A stretch of DNA of 64,000 nucleotides. Origin: CALZBJ01 sp945619025. Its GTDB lineage: Bacteria > Pseudomonadota > Gammaproteobacteria > Cardiobacteriales > Wohlfahrtiimonadaceae. The notes beneath the pieces are model-generated. The model ran no database searches and was not told the DNA's origin. It was given only the letters and a program-made list of their open reading frames with translations. The position numbers and the translations under genes were made by a program. Shown piece by piece: positions 17,609 to 26,948 of the stretch (position 1 is its first letter; each line of letters starts with the position of its first letter). Where the stretch lies: contig CALZBJ010000009.1 in NCBI GenBank assembly GCA_945619025.1, positions 1-64,000 of the forward strand. Direction: 5' to 3'.

Positions 17609-19213
17609 ATGGAATGGTTGATGGATCCCTCGATTGGCCTGTTTTCGCCGTCGGTATGGGTTTCCCTAGTTATTTTACTTCTGTTAGAAGTGGTTTTGGG
17701 CATAGATAATCTCATATTTATCGCCATTTTATCAAATAAACTCCCGCCTCACCAACGCAGTCATGCGCGGTTTGCGGGGCTATCTTTAGCACTTTTAATG
17801 CGGATTGGGCTGCTCGCGATGATGAGCTGGCTCATTACGCTCACCGATCCTGTTTTTATCGATCCGATCTTTCATCATCCGTTTTCGTTACGGGATTTGA
17901 TCTTGGTGTTCGGGGGCTTTTTCTTAATCCAGAAAGCCACGCGTGAACTCCACGAACGAATCGAAGGGAGCAGTCATTTAGAAGGGAAATCGAAGAATTA
18001 CGCTAAATTTTGGCCGGTGGTATTGCAGATCGTCATTTTAGACGCGGTCTTCTCCTTTGATGCGGTGATCACAGCAACGAGTATCGCTAAACACCTCTGG
18101 GTGATGATCTTAGCGGTGACGATATCCATGTCGATGATGCTCTTTGCGGCGCGTGCGTTGACGGAGTTTGTTAATCGTCATCCGACCGTTGTGGTGCTCT
18201 GTTTAAGTTTTCTCCTGATGATCGGGCTTAGCCTTGTGGTGGAAGGATTTGGCTTTGAAGTGCCGAAAGGCTATATCTACGCTGCGATCGGATTCTCAGT
18301 CTTTATTGAGATTATGAACCAGTGGATTCATCGCCGCCAAGAGATTCTCCAAAATCAGATGTCACGCCGTGAACGTACTGCTGATATGATTCTGCGTCTT
18401 TTAGGGACGAAACTCTACGACGATCATGAGCACGATGAAGAGGAAGAGCATCCCGAGGAGTACGATCCGATCGAGCTTTTCGGTGAAGAGGAACGCAACA
18501 TGGTGAGTGGTGTTTTAACGCTAAGTGACCGGACAATTCGCTCCATTATGACGCCACGAAACGAGATCTCTTGGATCAATATTAACGATTCAAAAGAGCA
18601 GATTCTTGAAAGCCTCGATGCCAATCCCCATAATCAATTTCCGATCTGTGATGGAACGCTCGATGATGTGAAAGGGGTCGCGCGCGCGAAAGATATCGCT
18701 ACCGATTTGCTAGAAAAAGGCTATATCGATCTTGAGCATTCGGTGCGTCCAGCGCTCTTTTCTCACCGCTCAACAAGTGTGCTGAAGATGATGGATATTT
18801 TCCGTGAATCGAAAGTGCATATGGTGATTGTGACCGATGATTTTGGCGGGATTCAAGGGGTGATTACTCTTTTGGATGTTTTTGAGGCAATCGCGGGGGA
18901 ATTCCCTGATGAGGACGAAACCTTATCGGTGGAAAAAGTCTCCGATACCGAGTGGAATATCGATGCGGGATGTGACTTACTCATTGTGGAGCAAACCCTT
19001 GGGATTCGCGGGCTTGTCGATGATGACGATGATTATAGCTCGCTCGGCGGACTCCTTATTGATCGGCTCGATGAGCTTCCACACGCAGGTGATTATTTAG
19101 ATTCCAAAGGGTATCGATTTACCGTTACCGATGTGGACGATAAACGTATTTTAATGGTCAATGTCACTCCGATTCCTGAGAGTGACGACGAAGTAGAGGT
19201 TGTAGATGATTAA
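17609..19213 (+). CDS. TerC family membrane protein with CBS and CorC domains
   Basis: A fusion like E. coli YoaE/YegH. The TerC-type membrane domain (about 1-235) holds seven hydrophobic segments, with LGIDNLIFIAIL and VFSFDAVITA carrying the conserved acidic residues. It is followed by an acidic linker, two CBS domains (about 300-420, starting ILTLSDRTIRSIMTPR) and a C-terminal CorC_HlyC domain. TerC proteins have been linked to manganese export and to metallation of exported proteins; the substrate here is inferred only. A GGAG ribosome site precedes the ATG. It overlaps hslO by eight bases. Confidence 0.9.
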   Translation: MEWLMDPSIGLFSPSVWVSLVILLLLEVVLGIDNLIFIAILSNKLPPHQRSHARFAGLSLALLMRIGLLAMMSWLITLTDPVFIDPIFHHPFSLRDLILVFGGFFLIQKATRELHERIEGSSHLEGKSKNYAKFWPVVLQIVILDAVFSFDAVITATSIAKHLWVMILAVTISMSMMLFAARALTEFVNRHPTVVVLCLSFLLMIGLSLVVEGFGFEVPKGYIYAAIGFSVFIEIMNQWIHRRQEILQNQMSRRERTADMILRLLGTKLYDDHEHDEEEEHPEEYDPIELFGEEERNMVSGVLTLSDRTIRSIMTPRNEISWININDSKEQILESLDANPHNQFPICDGTLDDVKGVARAKDIATDLLEKGYIDLEHSVRPALFSHRSTSVLKMMDIFRESKVHMVIVTDDFGGIQGVITLLDVFEAIAGEFPDEDETLSVEKVSDTEWNIDAGCDLLIVEQTLGIRGLVDDDDDYSSLGGLLIDRLDELPHAGDYLDSKGYRFTVTDVDDKRILMVNVTPIPESDDEVEVVDD

Positions 19214-20099
19214 CGGCACAAGCCCAAAAACCGATTATTTAGATCGATTTATTTTTGACGAACTCCCGATTCGCGGTGAGCGCGTGATTTTAGAGCATAG
19301 TTGGCAAGAATTGTTGCTTCGCCGTTCCTATCCTGACAATGTGAAAAAACTGCTCGGTGAATTGATGGCAACGACGGCACTTTTAAGTGCCACCATCAAA
19401 ATTGAAGGAAAGCTCACTGTGCAAGTGCAAGCCAAAGGCGCGCTCGATCTGTTAGTGGTGCAAATTAGCCATCTCAAAGGGGTGCGAGCGGTCGCGCGTT
19501 TTGATAAAGAAGGCGTCGCCGGTCTAGAGGGGTTAAAAGAGCTTTGCGGGGAAGGGCATATCGTAATCACGATCGATGCGCCGACCTTTAAAGAGCCTTA
19601 TCAAGGGATTATTCCGCTCATTGATAACAGTATTAAAGAGGCGATTGAGCGCTATTTTGCAACCTCCGAGCAGCTTGAAACCACGCTCTATTTAGCTACA
19701 AGCGATCAAGCGGCGGCAGGGATGTTATTGCAGCGTCTTCCTGGTGAAATGCCCGATGAAGATGCCTTTAATCGGGTGAATCATTTAGCGGCGACGATGC
19801 AAGATGAGGAGCTATTACAGCTTCCCACAAAAGAGCTTCTGTATCGACTCTATTCGGAAGATGATATTCGTGTTTTTGAGCCCGATTCTTATCATTTTGA
19901 GTGTACCTGTTCAAAAGAGCGAACCCTTAGCATGATCTATCAGCTCAACTTAGATGAGGTGAAATCGATTCTAGCCGAGCAAGAAGATGCCCTCTTTGTC
20001 GATTGTGAATTTTGCGGTAAACGCTATCTCTTTAAAGAGGCGGATCTTGATTTCTCACTCTTTAAATCGGAAGAATCAGAGAGCGGTGCATCAGATTAA
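19206..20099 (+). CDS. hslO: Redox-regulated chaperone Hsp33
   Basis: Cytosolic holdase switched on by oxidative stress together with heat. The 297-residue protein has the Hsp33 fold and the C-terminal zinc centre with C233 and C235 (CxC) and C267 and C270 (CxxC), whose oxidation releases zinc and exposes substrate sites. Its ATG lies within the end of the TerC gene, and its TAA shares one base with the ubiX ATG (TAATG), so the three are translationally coupled. Confidence 0.95.
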   Translation: MINGTSPKTDYLDRFIFDELPIRGERVILEHSWQELLLRRSYPDNVKKLLGELMATTALLSATIKIEGKLTVQVQAKGALDLLVVQISHLKGVRAVARFDKEGVAGLEGLKELCGEGHIVITIDAPTFKEPYQGIIPLIDNSIKEAIERYFATSEQLETTLYLATSDQAAAGMLLQRLPGEMPDEDAFNRVNHLAATMQDEELLQLPTKELLYRLYSEDDIRVFEPDSYHFECTCSKERTLSMIYQLNLDEVKSILAEQEDALFVDCEFCGKRYLFKEADLDFSLFKSEESESGASD

Positions 20100-20737
20100 T
20101 GATTAAGATGAAAGATCGCATTACCATCGCCTTAACCGGCGCATCTGGGGCGCAGTATGGACTACGCCTCATTGAGGTTTTGCTTAAAAAAGGGCACGCA
20201 GTGAACGTGCTCTTTTCGCAAGCGGCGCTGGTGGTATTGGCCCTTGAGATGGATCTTGGATTAGGGAAAACTACCGCGTTACAAAAGACGCGTCTTTTAG
20301 AGCTGTTTGGCCTTGGTGAAGAGGCGAGTGCGCTTTTAAATGTCTACGGTGAAAAAGAGTGGACATCGCCCTTAGCGTCGGGCTCAAACACCCCGCGGCA
20401 TATGGTGGTGTGTCCGTGTAGTATGGGGAGTTTGGCGGCGATCGCAACCGGGCAATCGAACAATCTCATTGAGCGAGCCGCGGACGTTATTTTAAAAGAA
20501 CGACGCAACTTAATTTTAGTGGTGCGCGAGACGCCATTTCACACCATTCATCTGGAAAATATGGTAAAACTAAGCCAAATGGGAGCGCTCATTATGCCGG
20601 CCAATCCGGGGTTTTATCATAAACCGACATCGGTGGATGCGATCATCGATTTTATGGTGGCACGAATTTTAGATCAGCTCGATATTGAGCACAATTTAAT
20701 GATGAAGTGGGGCGAAAAAGACCCCGCAACGAAATAG
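20099..20737 (+). CDS. ubiX: Flavin prenyltransferase UbiX
   Basis: Attaches dimethylallyl phosphate to FMN to make prenylated FMN, the cofactor of the decarboxylase UbiD in ubiquinone synthesis. The 212-residue flavoprotein shows the GASGAQYG FMN-binding motif near the N-terminus, VVCPCSMGSLAAIATGQSNN and the RETPFHTIHLENM segment, all diagnostic. Initiation at Met1 or Met4 is possible; Met1 overlaps the hslO stop. ubiD is not in this window. Confidence 0.94.
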   Translation: MIKMKDRITIALTGASGAQYGLRLIEVLLKKGHAVNVLFSQAALVVLALEMDLGLGKTTALQKTRLLELFGLGEEASALLNVYGEKEWTSPLASGSNTPRHMVVCPCSMGSLAAIATGQSNNLIERAADVILKERRNLILVVRETPFHTIHLENMVKLSQMGALIMPANPGFYHKPTSVDAIIDFMVARILDQLDIEHNLMMKWGEKDPATK

Positions 20738-20744
20738 AGGGAAC

Positions 20745-21737
20745 ATGTCAAAGAAATATCAGGTTCAATTTAGCGGAAAACTCTCCGACGGCATTTCAGA
20801 AGCGGAAGCGATTCGTCGTGTTGCGGCGGCGTACGAGGTCGATGAGGCCGAGATCGAAAAATGGTTTACCGGCGAAGCAATCACTCTTCGTGAGGAGGCA
20901 AACGAGGCTGAAAAAGAGGAGATCGTTGAGTTTTTAAGCTATTTTGGGCTGGTATTGGAAGTAATCGAACTCGATGGTGCGACAGAAGAGACGATCGATG
21001 AAAAAGAACCTGAGGAAGATGAGCCCGAGGAAGAATCGATCTGGACACGCCCACGCAATGAAAATAGAGACAATGACGAGGATCTTCCCCCTGAAGCGGC
21101 AGATTTTAAGCGCGATCTCCAATCGGCGGAAGAGGCACTTGCGGATTCCTTAAATGCGTTAAAAGAGGCGATCGAAAAGAATCCCAATGCGATGATTTTC
21201 CGCCCCGCGCCGCTGCATAAACGCTTTTTTGCTTATGTGATCGATATGTTTATGGTGGGCATTATTTTTTCATTTTTACTCTCCTATGTCTTTATTCCAC
21301 TGGGATTTATGAGCGAAGAGACCATTCAGCTCATCACCAATATCTATTTTGAAGAGGCGCGCCCCTCCGATGAGGAGATTCAAGAGGCGCTCGGCGCGAT
21401 CTATTACACAGTGATTCCGCTGATGATGGCGGTCTATTGCGGTTACTTCATCATTTTAGAAGGGGTGATGCGCGGCAATAATAGTCTTGGAAAACAGTTT
21501 TTAAATATCCGAATCTATTCGGTGGCATCGCCGGTGCCGACGCTCTATCAAATTACGCTACGCACGGTGACGCTTGCGGTGGTGATGATGGTGTTGCAAG
21601 GATTGTTAGATTCCATGATTCCTATGCTCGGCTCGCTCCTTTTTCTAGCAAGTTTAGGGATGGCGCGCTTTGATAAGAGCGGTTTAAGCCAAACATTTTA
21701 CGATCGGATTGCCGGAACCTGTGTGGGAGAGCGTTAA
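20745..21737 (+). CDS. RDD family membrane protein
   Basis: Function unknown. The N-terminal 75 residues form a soluble charged domain (QVQFSGKLSDGISEAEAIRR and EKWFTGE) that may be a small alpha/beta fold. A strongly acidic stretch rich in Glu and Asp follows (about 82-120). The C-terminal RDD domain starts near residue 150 (PLHKRFFAYVIDMFMVGIIF) and has about four hydrophobic segments, with the conserved Arg and Asp pair. RDD proteins are thought to be membrane transport or antiport components. It sits seven bases after ubiX and three before the next gene, within the same operon. Confidence 0.8.
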   Translation: MSKKYQVQFSGKLSDGISEAEAIRRVAAAYEVDEAEIEKWFTGEAITLREEANEAEKEEIVEFLSYFGLVLEVIELDGATEETIDEKEPEEDEPEEESIWTRPRNENRDNDEDLPPEAADFKRDLQSAEEALADSLNALKEAIEKNPNAMIFRPAPLHKRFFAYVIDMFMVGIIFSFLLSYVFIPLGFMSEETIQLITNIYFEEARPSDEEIQEALGAIYYTVIPLMMAVYCGYFIILEGVMRGNNSLGKQFLNIRIYSVASPVPTLYQITLRTVTLAVVMMVLQGLLDSMIPMLGSLLFLASLGMARFDKSGLSQTFYDRIAGTCVGER

Positions 21738-21740
21738 TCG

Positions 21741-22415
21741 ATGACCGATATTGTCAATTTAGGATCTGGAAAAGCGCTTGTTTATCGTGAACTTGGCGCT
21801 GATGCACTTGCAGAACACGCCTTTAATCTCTTTTTATATCAAGGCCGGCACGCACTCGGGGCAAAACTTATTTATGAAGCGCTCCGCCAAGATCCTTATC
21901 ATGTGCTCGCCCTTCGCTGTTTAGCCGATCTTTTGGAACAAAAAGGCACGGAAATATTTTCCGCGATTGTGCTTGAATATGCGCGGATGTATGCCACAAT
22001 TGTCGAAGAATCAGAGCTTGATGCGTTAGAAGAGATCCTCTTTATCTCAAAGTGGAGTTGGGGATTTGCGCGCCATGCGTCGGGGAAAACGGAATTGTCG
22101 ATGGCGGACTTTGCCGATCGCAGCCAATTTATTACCGATCATGAGCGTTATCAAACCTTTTTAGATGAGATTTTTACGCGGACGGAATCCCTAGAAACGG
22201 GCTTTCAAGCGGCGCACAGAGTCTGCGGACTGATGGCACAATTTGTTGAGCATAAAGAGGGCATTGATGCGGCGTCTCAATTTGAGGCGATCTTTAATCC
22301 TCAGAATTTTGTTATGAGCGATGCGCATGAGGCGTGGCTCGATAGTTATGACCCGGTACTCGATGAATTGATGCTAAAACGGGTTGCGGACGATGTAAAT
22401 CAATTAAAATCATGA
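21741..22415 (+). CDS. Uncharacterised protein, possibly TPR-like
   Basis: I do not recognise this 224-residue soluble protein. It is probably mostly helical; the segment ALGAKLIYEALRQDPYHVLA and following residues resemble a single tetratricopeptide repeat, and the remainder has long predicted helices with many Glu and Ala. No signal peptide, membrane segment or catalytic motif is visible. The spacing of three bases after the RDD gene suggests they are co-expressed and may act together. Codon use matches the neighbours. Confidence 0.7.
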   Translation: MTDIVNLGSGKALVYRELGADALAEHAFNLFLYQGRHALGAKLIYEALRQDPYHVLALRCLADLLEQKGTEIFSAIVLEYARMYATIVEESELDALEEILFISKWSWGFARHASGKTELSMADFADRSQFITDHERYQTFLDEIFTRTESLETGFQAAHRVCGLMAQFVEHKEGIDAASQFEAIFNPQNFVMSDAHEAWLDSYDPVLDELMLKRVADDVNQLKS

Positions 22416-22428
22416 GCTTGTTGAATGC

Positions 22429-22459
22429 TTAAGATTTTTTCACAGAGTTTGTTTATAAT
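22429..22459 (+). promoter_or_regulatory. Candidate promoter of zipA
   Basis: A perfect TATAAT (22454-22459) with TTAAGA (22429-22434) 19 bases upstream, in the 76-base gap before zipA. The spacing is one or two bases longer than ideal. Confidence 0.45.
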
Positions 22460-22491
22460 GATTTGAATATTTTTAAGGTAACAGAGTAATT

Positions 22492-23394
22492 ATGACAACG
22501 GCTATTTTAGTGCTTGCACTGCTTTTAGTGGCAGGAACCATTGGATTGTGGATTTTCCTTGAGCGCAAGTTTAAAGAAGAAGAGTTTGTGGAGCGGGTTG
22601 AACCGGATCTGCAAGATATGTTTGAAGAGATCACCGTTCAAAAAACGGAGGTGGATCTTAACGTGGATCGATCAGACAATCCTTCGACTGCGGAGATAGA
22701 CGTTGAGTATGAAGAGCGCTCGTATACAGGCCCCGTGCCCGATCCATTTGCCGAAGAAAATGCGGCCGATGATCGCGGAACGATCAATGCCATCGACACG
22801 ACGCCGACCCCATTAAGACACCTTGCCGAAGAGGAGCCTTCGAACATGTTTTCTAAAATTAAGAGCCTCTTTAAGCGAAACAAAGACGAAGAGCATGCGC
22901 CGCATCCTGATGAGCATTTAGAAGCGCTTGTTCGCCCGGCGGCCGTTCGTACAGTGGCTTTTTTACTCAAAGCGCCGGAAGATCAGCCCTATACCATTCG
23001 CGAGATTTTAGAAGTTGGCGCGGAGCAGCAGCTTCTTGTGGGCGAAGAGGGCTATCTCGATTATTTAACCACAACGCTCTATGGCGATGAGCCGATGTAT
23101 AGCGTTGCGCACCTGTTAGAGCCAGGCAGTTTCCGTGAAGGGGGCGAGATTATTCGTGACCTTGAGCTTGAAGTGCCGGGCATTTTGCTCTTTTCACAAA
23201 TTCCAGGGCCCGATCCTGAAATTTCAACGATCGATAGCCTCATTCGTGCGGCAGCTCATTTTGGTAATGCACTGGGCGGGACACTTTACGATGAGACGCA
23301 ACGTCCTGTTGATCGAGAAGGGTTAGCGGCCATTCGTGAAGAGATCGCAGAACTGGATAAACGCGAATGGGATCGCGCACTCAACCACTATTAA
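22492..23394 (+). CDS. zipA: Cell division protein ZipA
   Basis: Tethers FtsZ to the inner membrane early in septum formation. The 300-residue protein starts with a membrane anchor (about 3-23, outside-in), then a charged linker of about 120 residues rich in Glu, Asp and Pro, and ends in the FtsZ-binding domain (about 145-290) with MYSVAHLLEPGSF, LFSQIPGP and AAHFGNALGGTLYDE. ligA lies directly downstream, the classical zipA-ligA order. ZipA is largely restricted to gammaproteobacteria, which supports the assignment of the organism. Confidence 0.9.
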   Translation: MTTAILVLALLLVAGTIGLWIFLERKFKEEEFVERVEPDLQDMFEEITVQKTEVDLNVDRSDNPSTAEIDVEYEERSYTGPVPDPFAEENAADDRGTINAIDTTPTPLRHLAEEEPSNMFSKIKSLFKRNKDEEHAPHPDEHLEALVRPAAVRTVAFLLKAPEDQPYTIREILEVGAEQQLLVGEEGYLDYLTTTLYGDEPMYSVAHLLEPGSFREGGEIIRDLELEVPGILLFSQIPGPDPEISTIDSLIRAAAHFGNALGGTLYDETQRPVDREGLAAIREEIAELDKREWDRALNHY

Positions 23395-23429
23395 TCGGTG
23401 GTTTAGAGAGATTACAGCAAATATTAAAG

Positions 23430-23463
23430 AAAGTGCTTTTACTCACAAAGCACTTTTTTTATT
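23430..23463 (+). terminator. Terminator after zipA
   Basis: AAAGTGCTT (23430-23438) and AAGCACTTT (23448-23456) form a 9-bp stem with a 9-base loop, followed by a T-rich run. It lies 35 bases after zipA and just before ligA. Confidence 0.8.
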
Positions 23464-23496
23464 CCTAGAGATTGAGAGTAAAAACGAGATAAGAAG

Positions 23497-25548
23497 ATGA
23501 CGGATATGCAATTATCACAGGATCAAGCAGCGCGCAAAATTGCGGAGCTGACCGAGTATTTAAACAAGCTCAACTATCATTATCATGTGCTCGATGAGAG
23601 TTTAATTCCCGACCATGAGTTTGATGCGCTTTTCCATGAGCTCCAAACCCTTGAAACGGCGTATCCCGATCTTATTTTAGAGAATTCTCCTTCGCGTAAA
23701 GTCGGTGGGCGCGTGCTTGAGGGCTTTAATGAAATCACCCATGAAAAGCCGATGCTCTCGTTAAGTAACGCCTTTAATGATGAGGATGTGCGTAAATTTG
23801 ATGAGCGCATTGCCGAGCGTCTTGGTACCTCTGAAATCACCTATTACGCTGAGCCAAAGCTTGACGGATTAGCGGTGAGCATTATGTATGAAGCGGGTCG
23901 CCTTCAATTTGCCGCAACTCGCGGCGATGGGATTACCGGCGAGGATATTACCGAAAACATTAAAACCATTAAGAGCCTGCCTCACCAATTGCAAGGGGAT
24001 TATCCGGCGCGTTTAGAGGTGCGGGGTGAGGTTTTTATGCGTAAAGCGGTGCTCGAAAAGCTCAATCAAAGCCAATTAAAGCAAGGGTTAAAACCCTTTG
24101 CCAATCCACGAAATGCCGCCGCCGGGAGTTTAAGACAGCTCGATTCACGCATTGCGGCTAAACGTAATTTAAGTTTTTATTGCTATAGCGTTGGGGTTAA
24201 TGAAGGCAATCAGCGCGAGATTCAGGCTCATTCAGAGTGGCTCGAGGCGGTGAAATCTTGGGGCGTTCCGGTCTGTACCTTAAATAAAAAGGTCACTAAT
24301 GTGAAAGGGCTTCTCGATTATTATCGTGATATGGGTGAAAAACGTGATGGTCTAGCCTTTGAGATTGATGGCGTTGTTTATAAAGTCGATGCGCTATCGC
24401 AACAAGAGACGCTTGGCTATATTGCCCGCTCGCCACGCTTTGCCATTGCCCATAAATATCCGGCGATGGAAGAACGAACCATTCTGCGCGATGTAGAATT
24501 TCAAGTTGGGCGCACAGGCGCGATTACGCCGGTAGCAAAACTGGAGCCAGTGGAAGTGGGCGGGGTAACGGTTTCAAATGCAACTCTTCATAACGCTGAT
24601 GAGATTGAACGTTTAGGGGTGATGATTGGGGATGAGGTAATTGTTCACCGCGCTGGCGATGTGATTCCGAAAGTGGTGCGTGCGGTTGTGGAAAATCGTG
24701 ATCCGGACGCTGTTCGAGCGATCGAATTTCCTACAGAGTGCCCGATCTGTCACTCGCCCATTGTTCGCATTGAAGGGGAAGCGATTGCACGCTGTAGTGG
24801 CGGCTTTATCTGTGAAGCGCAAAAGTTAGAAGGCCTAAAACACTTTGTCTCCCGAAAAGCGATGGACATTGATGGGCTTGGCGAACGCTGGCTTGAAATT
24901 TTCCTTCAAGAAAAAGTGATCGAGCGCATTGAAGATCTCTTTGTGATGAGTAAAGAGCGCCTGCTTGAGCTGCCTCGCATGGGTGAAAAATCGGCGAGCA
25001 ATATTTTAGCGAGCATCGAAAAAAGTAAAACGCCTAAGTTTGCCAATTTTATCTATGCGCTCGGGATTCGTGAGGTAGGAGAAGCGACCTCAAGAACGCT
25101 TGCCGAGCATTACAAAACCCTCGATGAGCTCATGGAGGCAAGCCTTGAAGAGCTTCAAACCTTGGATGATATCGGCCCCATTGTAGCTAAACATATCGTC
25201 ACCTTTTTTGCCCTTAGTGATCATCGTGAGATGATTGAGCGCCTCTTAAGTTACGGCGTTACGATTCAATATGAAGCGAAAAAAGAGGCAGGTGAAGTAA
25301 GTGAATCTCCTCTTGAAGGTGAAACTTGGGTCATTACTGGAACGCTTGCAGAATTTGGGCGAAGCGATGCGAAAGAGTTACTTCTTGAACTTGGCGCAAA
25401 AGTGACCGGCAGTGTCTCGAGTAATACAAGTTTTTTACTCGCTGGTGAAAAGGCCGGCAGTAAGCTCACGCAAGCGGAGAAACTGGGCGTGCCGGTGAAA
25501 TCGGAAGCGGAATTTATTGAGTTATTAAAAACCCATGGGAAGCGATAG
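23497..25548 (+). CDS. ligA: NAD-dependent DNA ligase LigA
   Basis: Seals nicks in replication and repair using NAD+. The 683-residue protein has the Ia domain, the adenylation domain with catalytic K121 in the KLDG motif, an OB domain, a Cys4 zinc finger (C415, C418, C433, C439), helix-hairpin-helix repeats (about 440-580) and a C-terminal BRCT domain (about 600-683, starting at PLEGETWVITG). E. coli LigA is 671 residues. The start gives MTDMQLSQDQAARK; the ATG at codon 4 is also possible. Confidence 0.97.
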   Translation: MTDMQLSQDQAARKIAELTEYLNKLNYHYHVLDESLIPDHEFDALFHELQTLETAYPDLILENSPSRKVGGRVLEGFNEITHEKPMLSLSNAFNDEDVRKFDERIAERLGTSEITYYAEPKLDGLAVSIMYEAGRLQFAATRGDGITGEDITENIKTIKSLPHQLQGDYPARLEVRGEVFMRKAVLEKLNQSQLKQGLKPFANPRNAAAGSLRQLDSRIAAKRNLSFYCYSVGVNEGNQREIQAHSEWLEAVKSWGVPVCTLNKKVTNVKGLLDYYRDMGEKRDGLAFEIDGVVYKVDALSQQETLGYIARSPRFAIAHKYPAMEERTILRDVEFQVGRTGAITPVAKLEPVEVGGVTVSNATLHNADEIERLGVMIGDEVIVHRAGDVIPKVVRAVVENRDPDAVRAIEFPTECPICHSPIVRIEGEAIARCSGGFICEAQKLEGLKHFVSRKAMDIDGLGERWLEIFLQEKVIERIEDLFVMSKERLLELPRMGEKSASNILASIEKSKTPKFANFIYALGIREVGEATSRTLAEHYKTLDELMEASLEELQTLDDIGPIVAKHIVTFFALSDHREMIERLLSYGVTIQYEAKKEAGEVSESPLEGETWVITGTLAEFGRSDAKELLLELGAKVTGSVSSNTSFLLAGEKAGSKLTQAEKLGVPVKSEAEFIELLKTHGKR

Positions 25549-25601
25549 AACGCTGATTAAATTGAGTTGAGTCGAATCGAATTGAAAAGAGGAGAGAGAC
25601 G

Positions 25602-26093
25602 ATGAAAGTAACGAAATCCACAAACAACGTAAGTGAGCGCTGGCAGACACGTTTTCAGTTTTTTGATCAGCATGGCGGGCCGATGCGACATGAGGCGAAG
25701 CAAGCGATTATGGAGCGCCCTGAAAAAGAGCGTTTTCTAATTCTCTTTAATTTGGGGTCGTTTTTCTTGCCGGTCATTCACTTTTTAATGCTGGGGCTGT
25801 GGAAAAAGGCGTTAACGCTCCTTGTTGCGACGATTATCACAGTTTTGGTTTTTGATATGCCGTTACGTATGTTTGGCATTAATGGCTATTGGCTCCTTAT
25901 TTTGGTGCCCTTTTTCTTCTCAGCGATGGCTAATTACAGCTATTACTTAAAAGAGGTGAAAGGCGTGCAAGGTTGGAATCCCTTTGAATATCTCTCGGTA
26001 AATCTCAATGCACCAAAAGCGCCGGAGATGGCAGAGGAAAAGTTTGAATTGGAAGAGCCCGGAACAGAACAGCCGGAAAACGAGAAGGAGTAA
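25602..26093 (+). CDS. DUF2628-like inner membrane protein
   Basis: Small membrane protein of unknown function, 163 residues. The N-terminal soluble part contains RFQFFDQHGGP, resembling the DUF2628 pattern of a Trp/Phe-rich segment before a set of membrane helices. About three hydrophobic segments follow (about 48-68, 72-92, 97-112), then a charged Glu/Pro-rich tail. GGAGAGAG precedes the ATG. A strong AGGAG at its 3' end serves trmO, so the two are coupled. The family assignment rests on pattern only. Confidence 0.7.
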   Translation: MKVTKSTNNVSERWQTRFQFFDQHGGPMRHEAKQAIMERPEKERFLILFNLGSFFLPVIHFLMLGLWKKALTLLVATIITVLVFDMPLRMFGINGYWLLILVPFFFSAMANYSYYLKEVKGVQGWNPFEYLSVNLNAPKAPEMAEEKFELEEPGTEQPENEKE

Positions 26094-26097
26094 TTAG

Positions 26098-26799
26098 GTG
26101 GAGATTGATCCCATTGCCCATATTGAGGGCTGTTATCCGGAAAAGTTTGGCATTCCTCGTCAGCCAAGTTTAGTGCCGGAGGCGGAAGCGACCATTATTT
26201 TTGAAAAGCCGTATCGCCATGAGAATTTTATCCGCGGCATTGAGGCACATTCCCATTTGTGGCTCACCTTTGGTTTTCATCAAAACAGTTGGCATGAAGG
26301 GCAGGCGATGGTACGCCCACAGCGGCTTGGCGGGAATAAAAAGATGGGGGTGTTTGCAACGCGAAGCTCCTTTCGCCCGAATGGATTGGGGCTATCGGCG
26401 GTAAAGATTAAGCGGGTCGATTATGAGCGCGTGGAGATTGTTATTTCAGGCCATGATCTTGTCAATGGGACGCCGATCTACTGCATCAAACCCTACATCC
26501 CCTATAGCGATTCAAATTTAGATGCCACGAGCGATTTTGCTGAAGAGGCGCCGCCTAGATTTAACGTGCGCTTTAGCGATGATGCGGAAAAAACGCTTAC
26601 GATTTTAGTGGGACGTTATCCTCAGTTAAAACCCTTAATTGAGGGCGTGGTTGCGCAAGACCCGACGCCGAAATTCCACAAAGATCCGGAGCGGATTTAT
26701 GGCGTGTTACTCTATGAGTTTAATATTCGCTTTAAGCGCGATCCTTTAGATGAAATGGGTGGATTTTTAATCCTTTCCATTGAGCGCGATCTGAAATAG
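26098..26799 (+). CDS. trmO: tRNA-Thr m6t6A37 methyltransferase TrmO
   Basis: N6-methylates the t6A at position 37 of tRNA-Thr(GGU) with S-adenosylmethionine, tuning threonine codon reading. The 233-residue protein (family formerly UPF0066/YaeB) shows PIAHIEGCYPEKFGIPRQ at the N-terminus, HLWLTFGFH, the GVFATRSSFRPNGLGLSAV segment and the IKPYIPYSD motif, all typical. It starts at GTG, with AGGAG seven bases upstream. A C-terminal extension contains FNIRFKR. Confidence 0.93.
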   Translation: MEIDPIAHIEGCYPEKFGIPRQPSLVPEAEATIIFEKPYRHENFIRGIEAHSHLWLTFGFHQNSWHEGQAMVRPQRLGGNKKMGVFATRSSFRPNGLGLSAVKIKRVDYERVEIVISGHDLVNGTPIYCIKPYIPYSDSNLDATSDFAEEAPPRFNVRFSDDAEKTLTILVGRYPQLKPLIEGVVAQDPTPKFHKDPERIYGVLLYEFNIRFKRDPLDEMGGFLILSIERDLK

Positions 26800-26841
26800 A
26801 TCAATTTAGCGCCGTTCTTCTGAAAATAATCAGGAAATTAG

Positions 26842-26871
26842 GTGAAGTTGCGCGTTGAACCTTGCTATACT
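26842..26871 (+). promoter_or_regulatory. Extended -10 promoter of relA
   Basis: TGC-TATACT (26863-26871) is an extended -10 element. A weak -35 (GTGAAG, 26842-26847) lies 18 bases upstream of the -10. The leader to the relA start would be about 70 bases. Confidence 0.5.
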
Positions 26872-26886
26872 GCCATGTAAAGCCGA

Positions 26887-26910
26887 TTACGCCGGATCGT
26901 TATGGCGTAA
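26887..26910 (+). promoter_or_regulatory. Leader hairpin of relA
   Basis: TTACGCC (26887-26893) and GGCGTAA (26904-26910) form a perfect 7-bp stem with a 10-base loop in the predicted untranslated leader of relA. No T run follows, so it is not a terminator. Any role is unknown. Confidence 0.4.
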
Positions 26911-26948
26911 ATAACGAGATCTATTTTGAGGATATTTAGGAATTTGCC

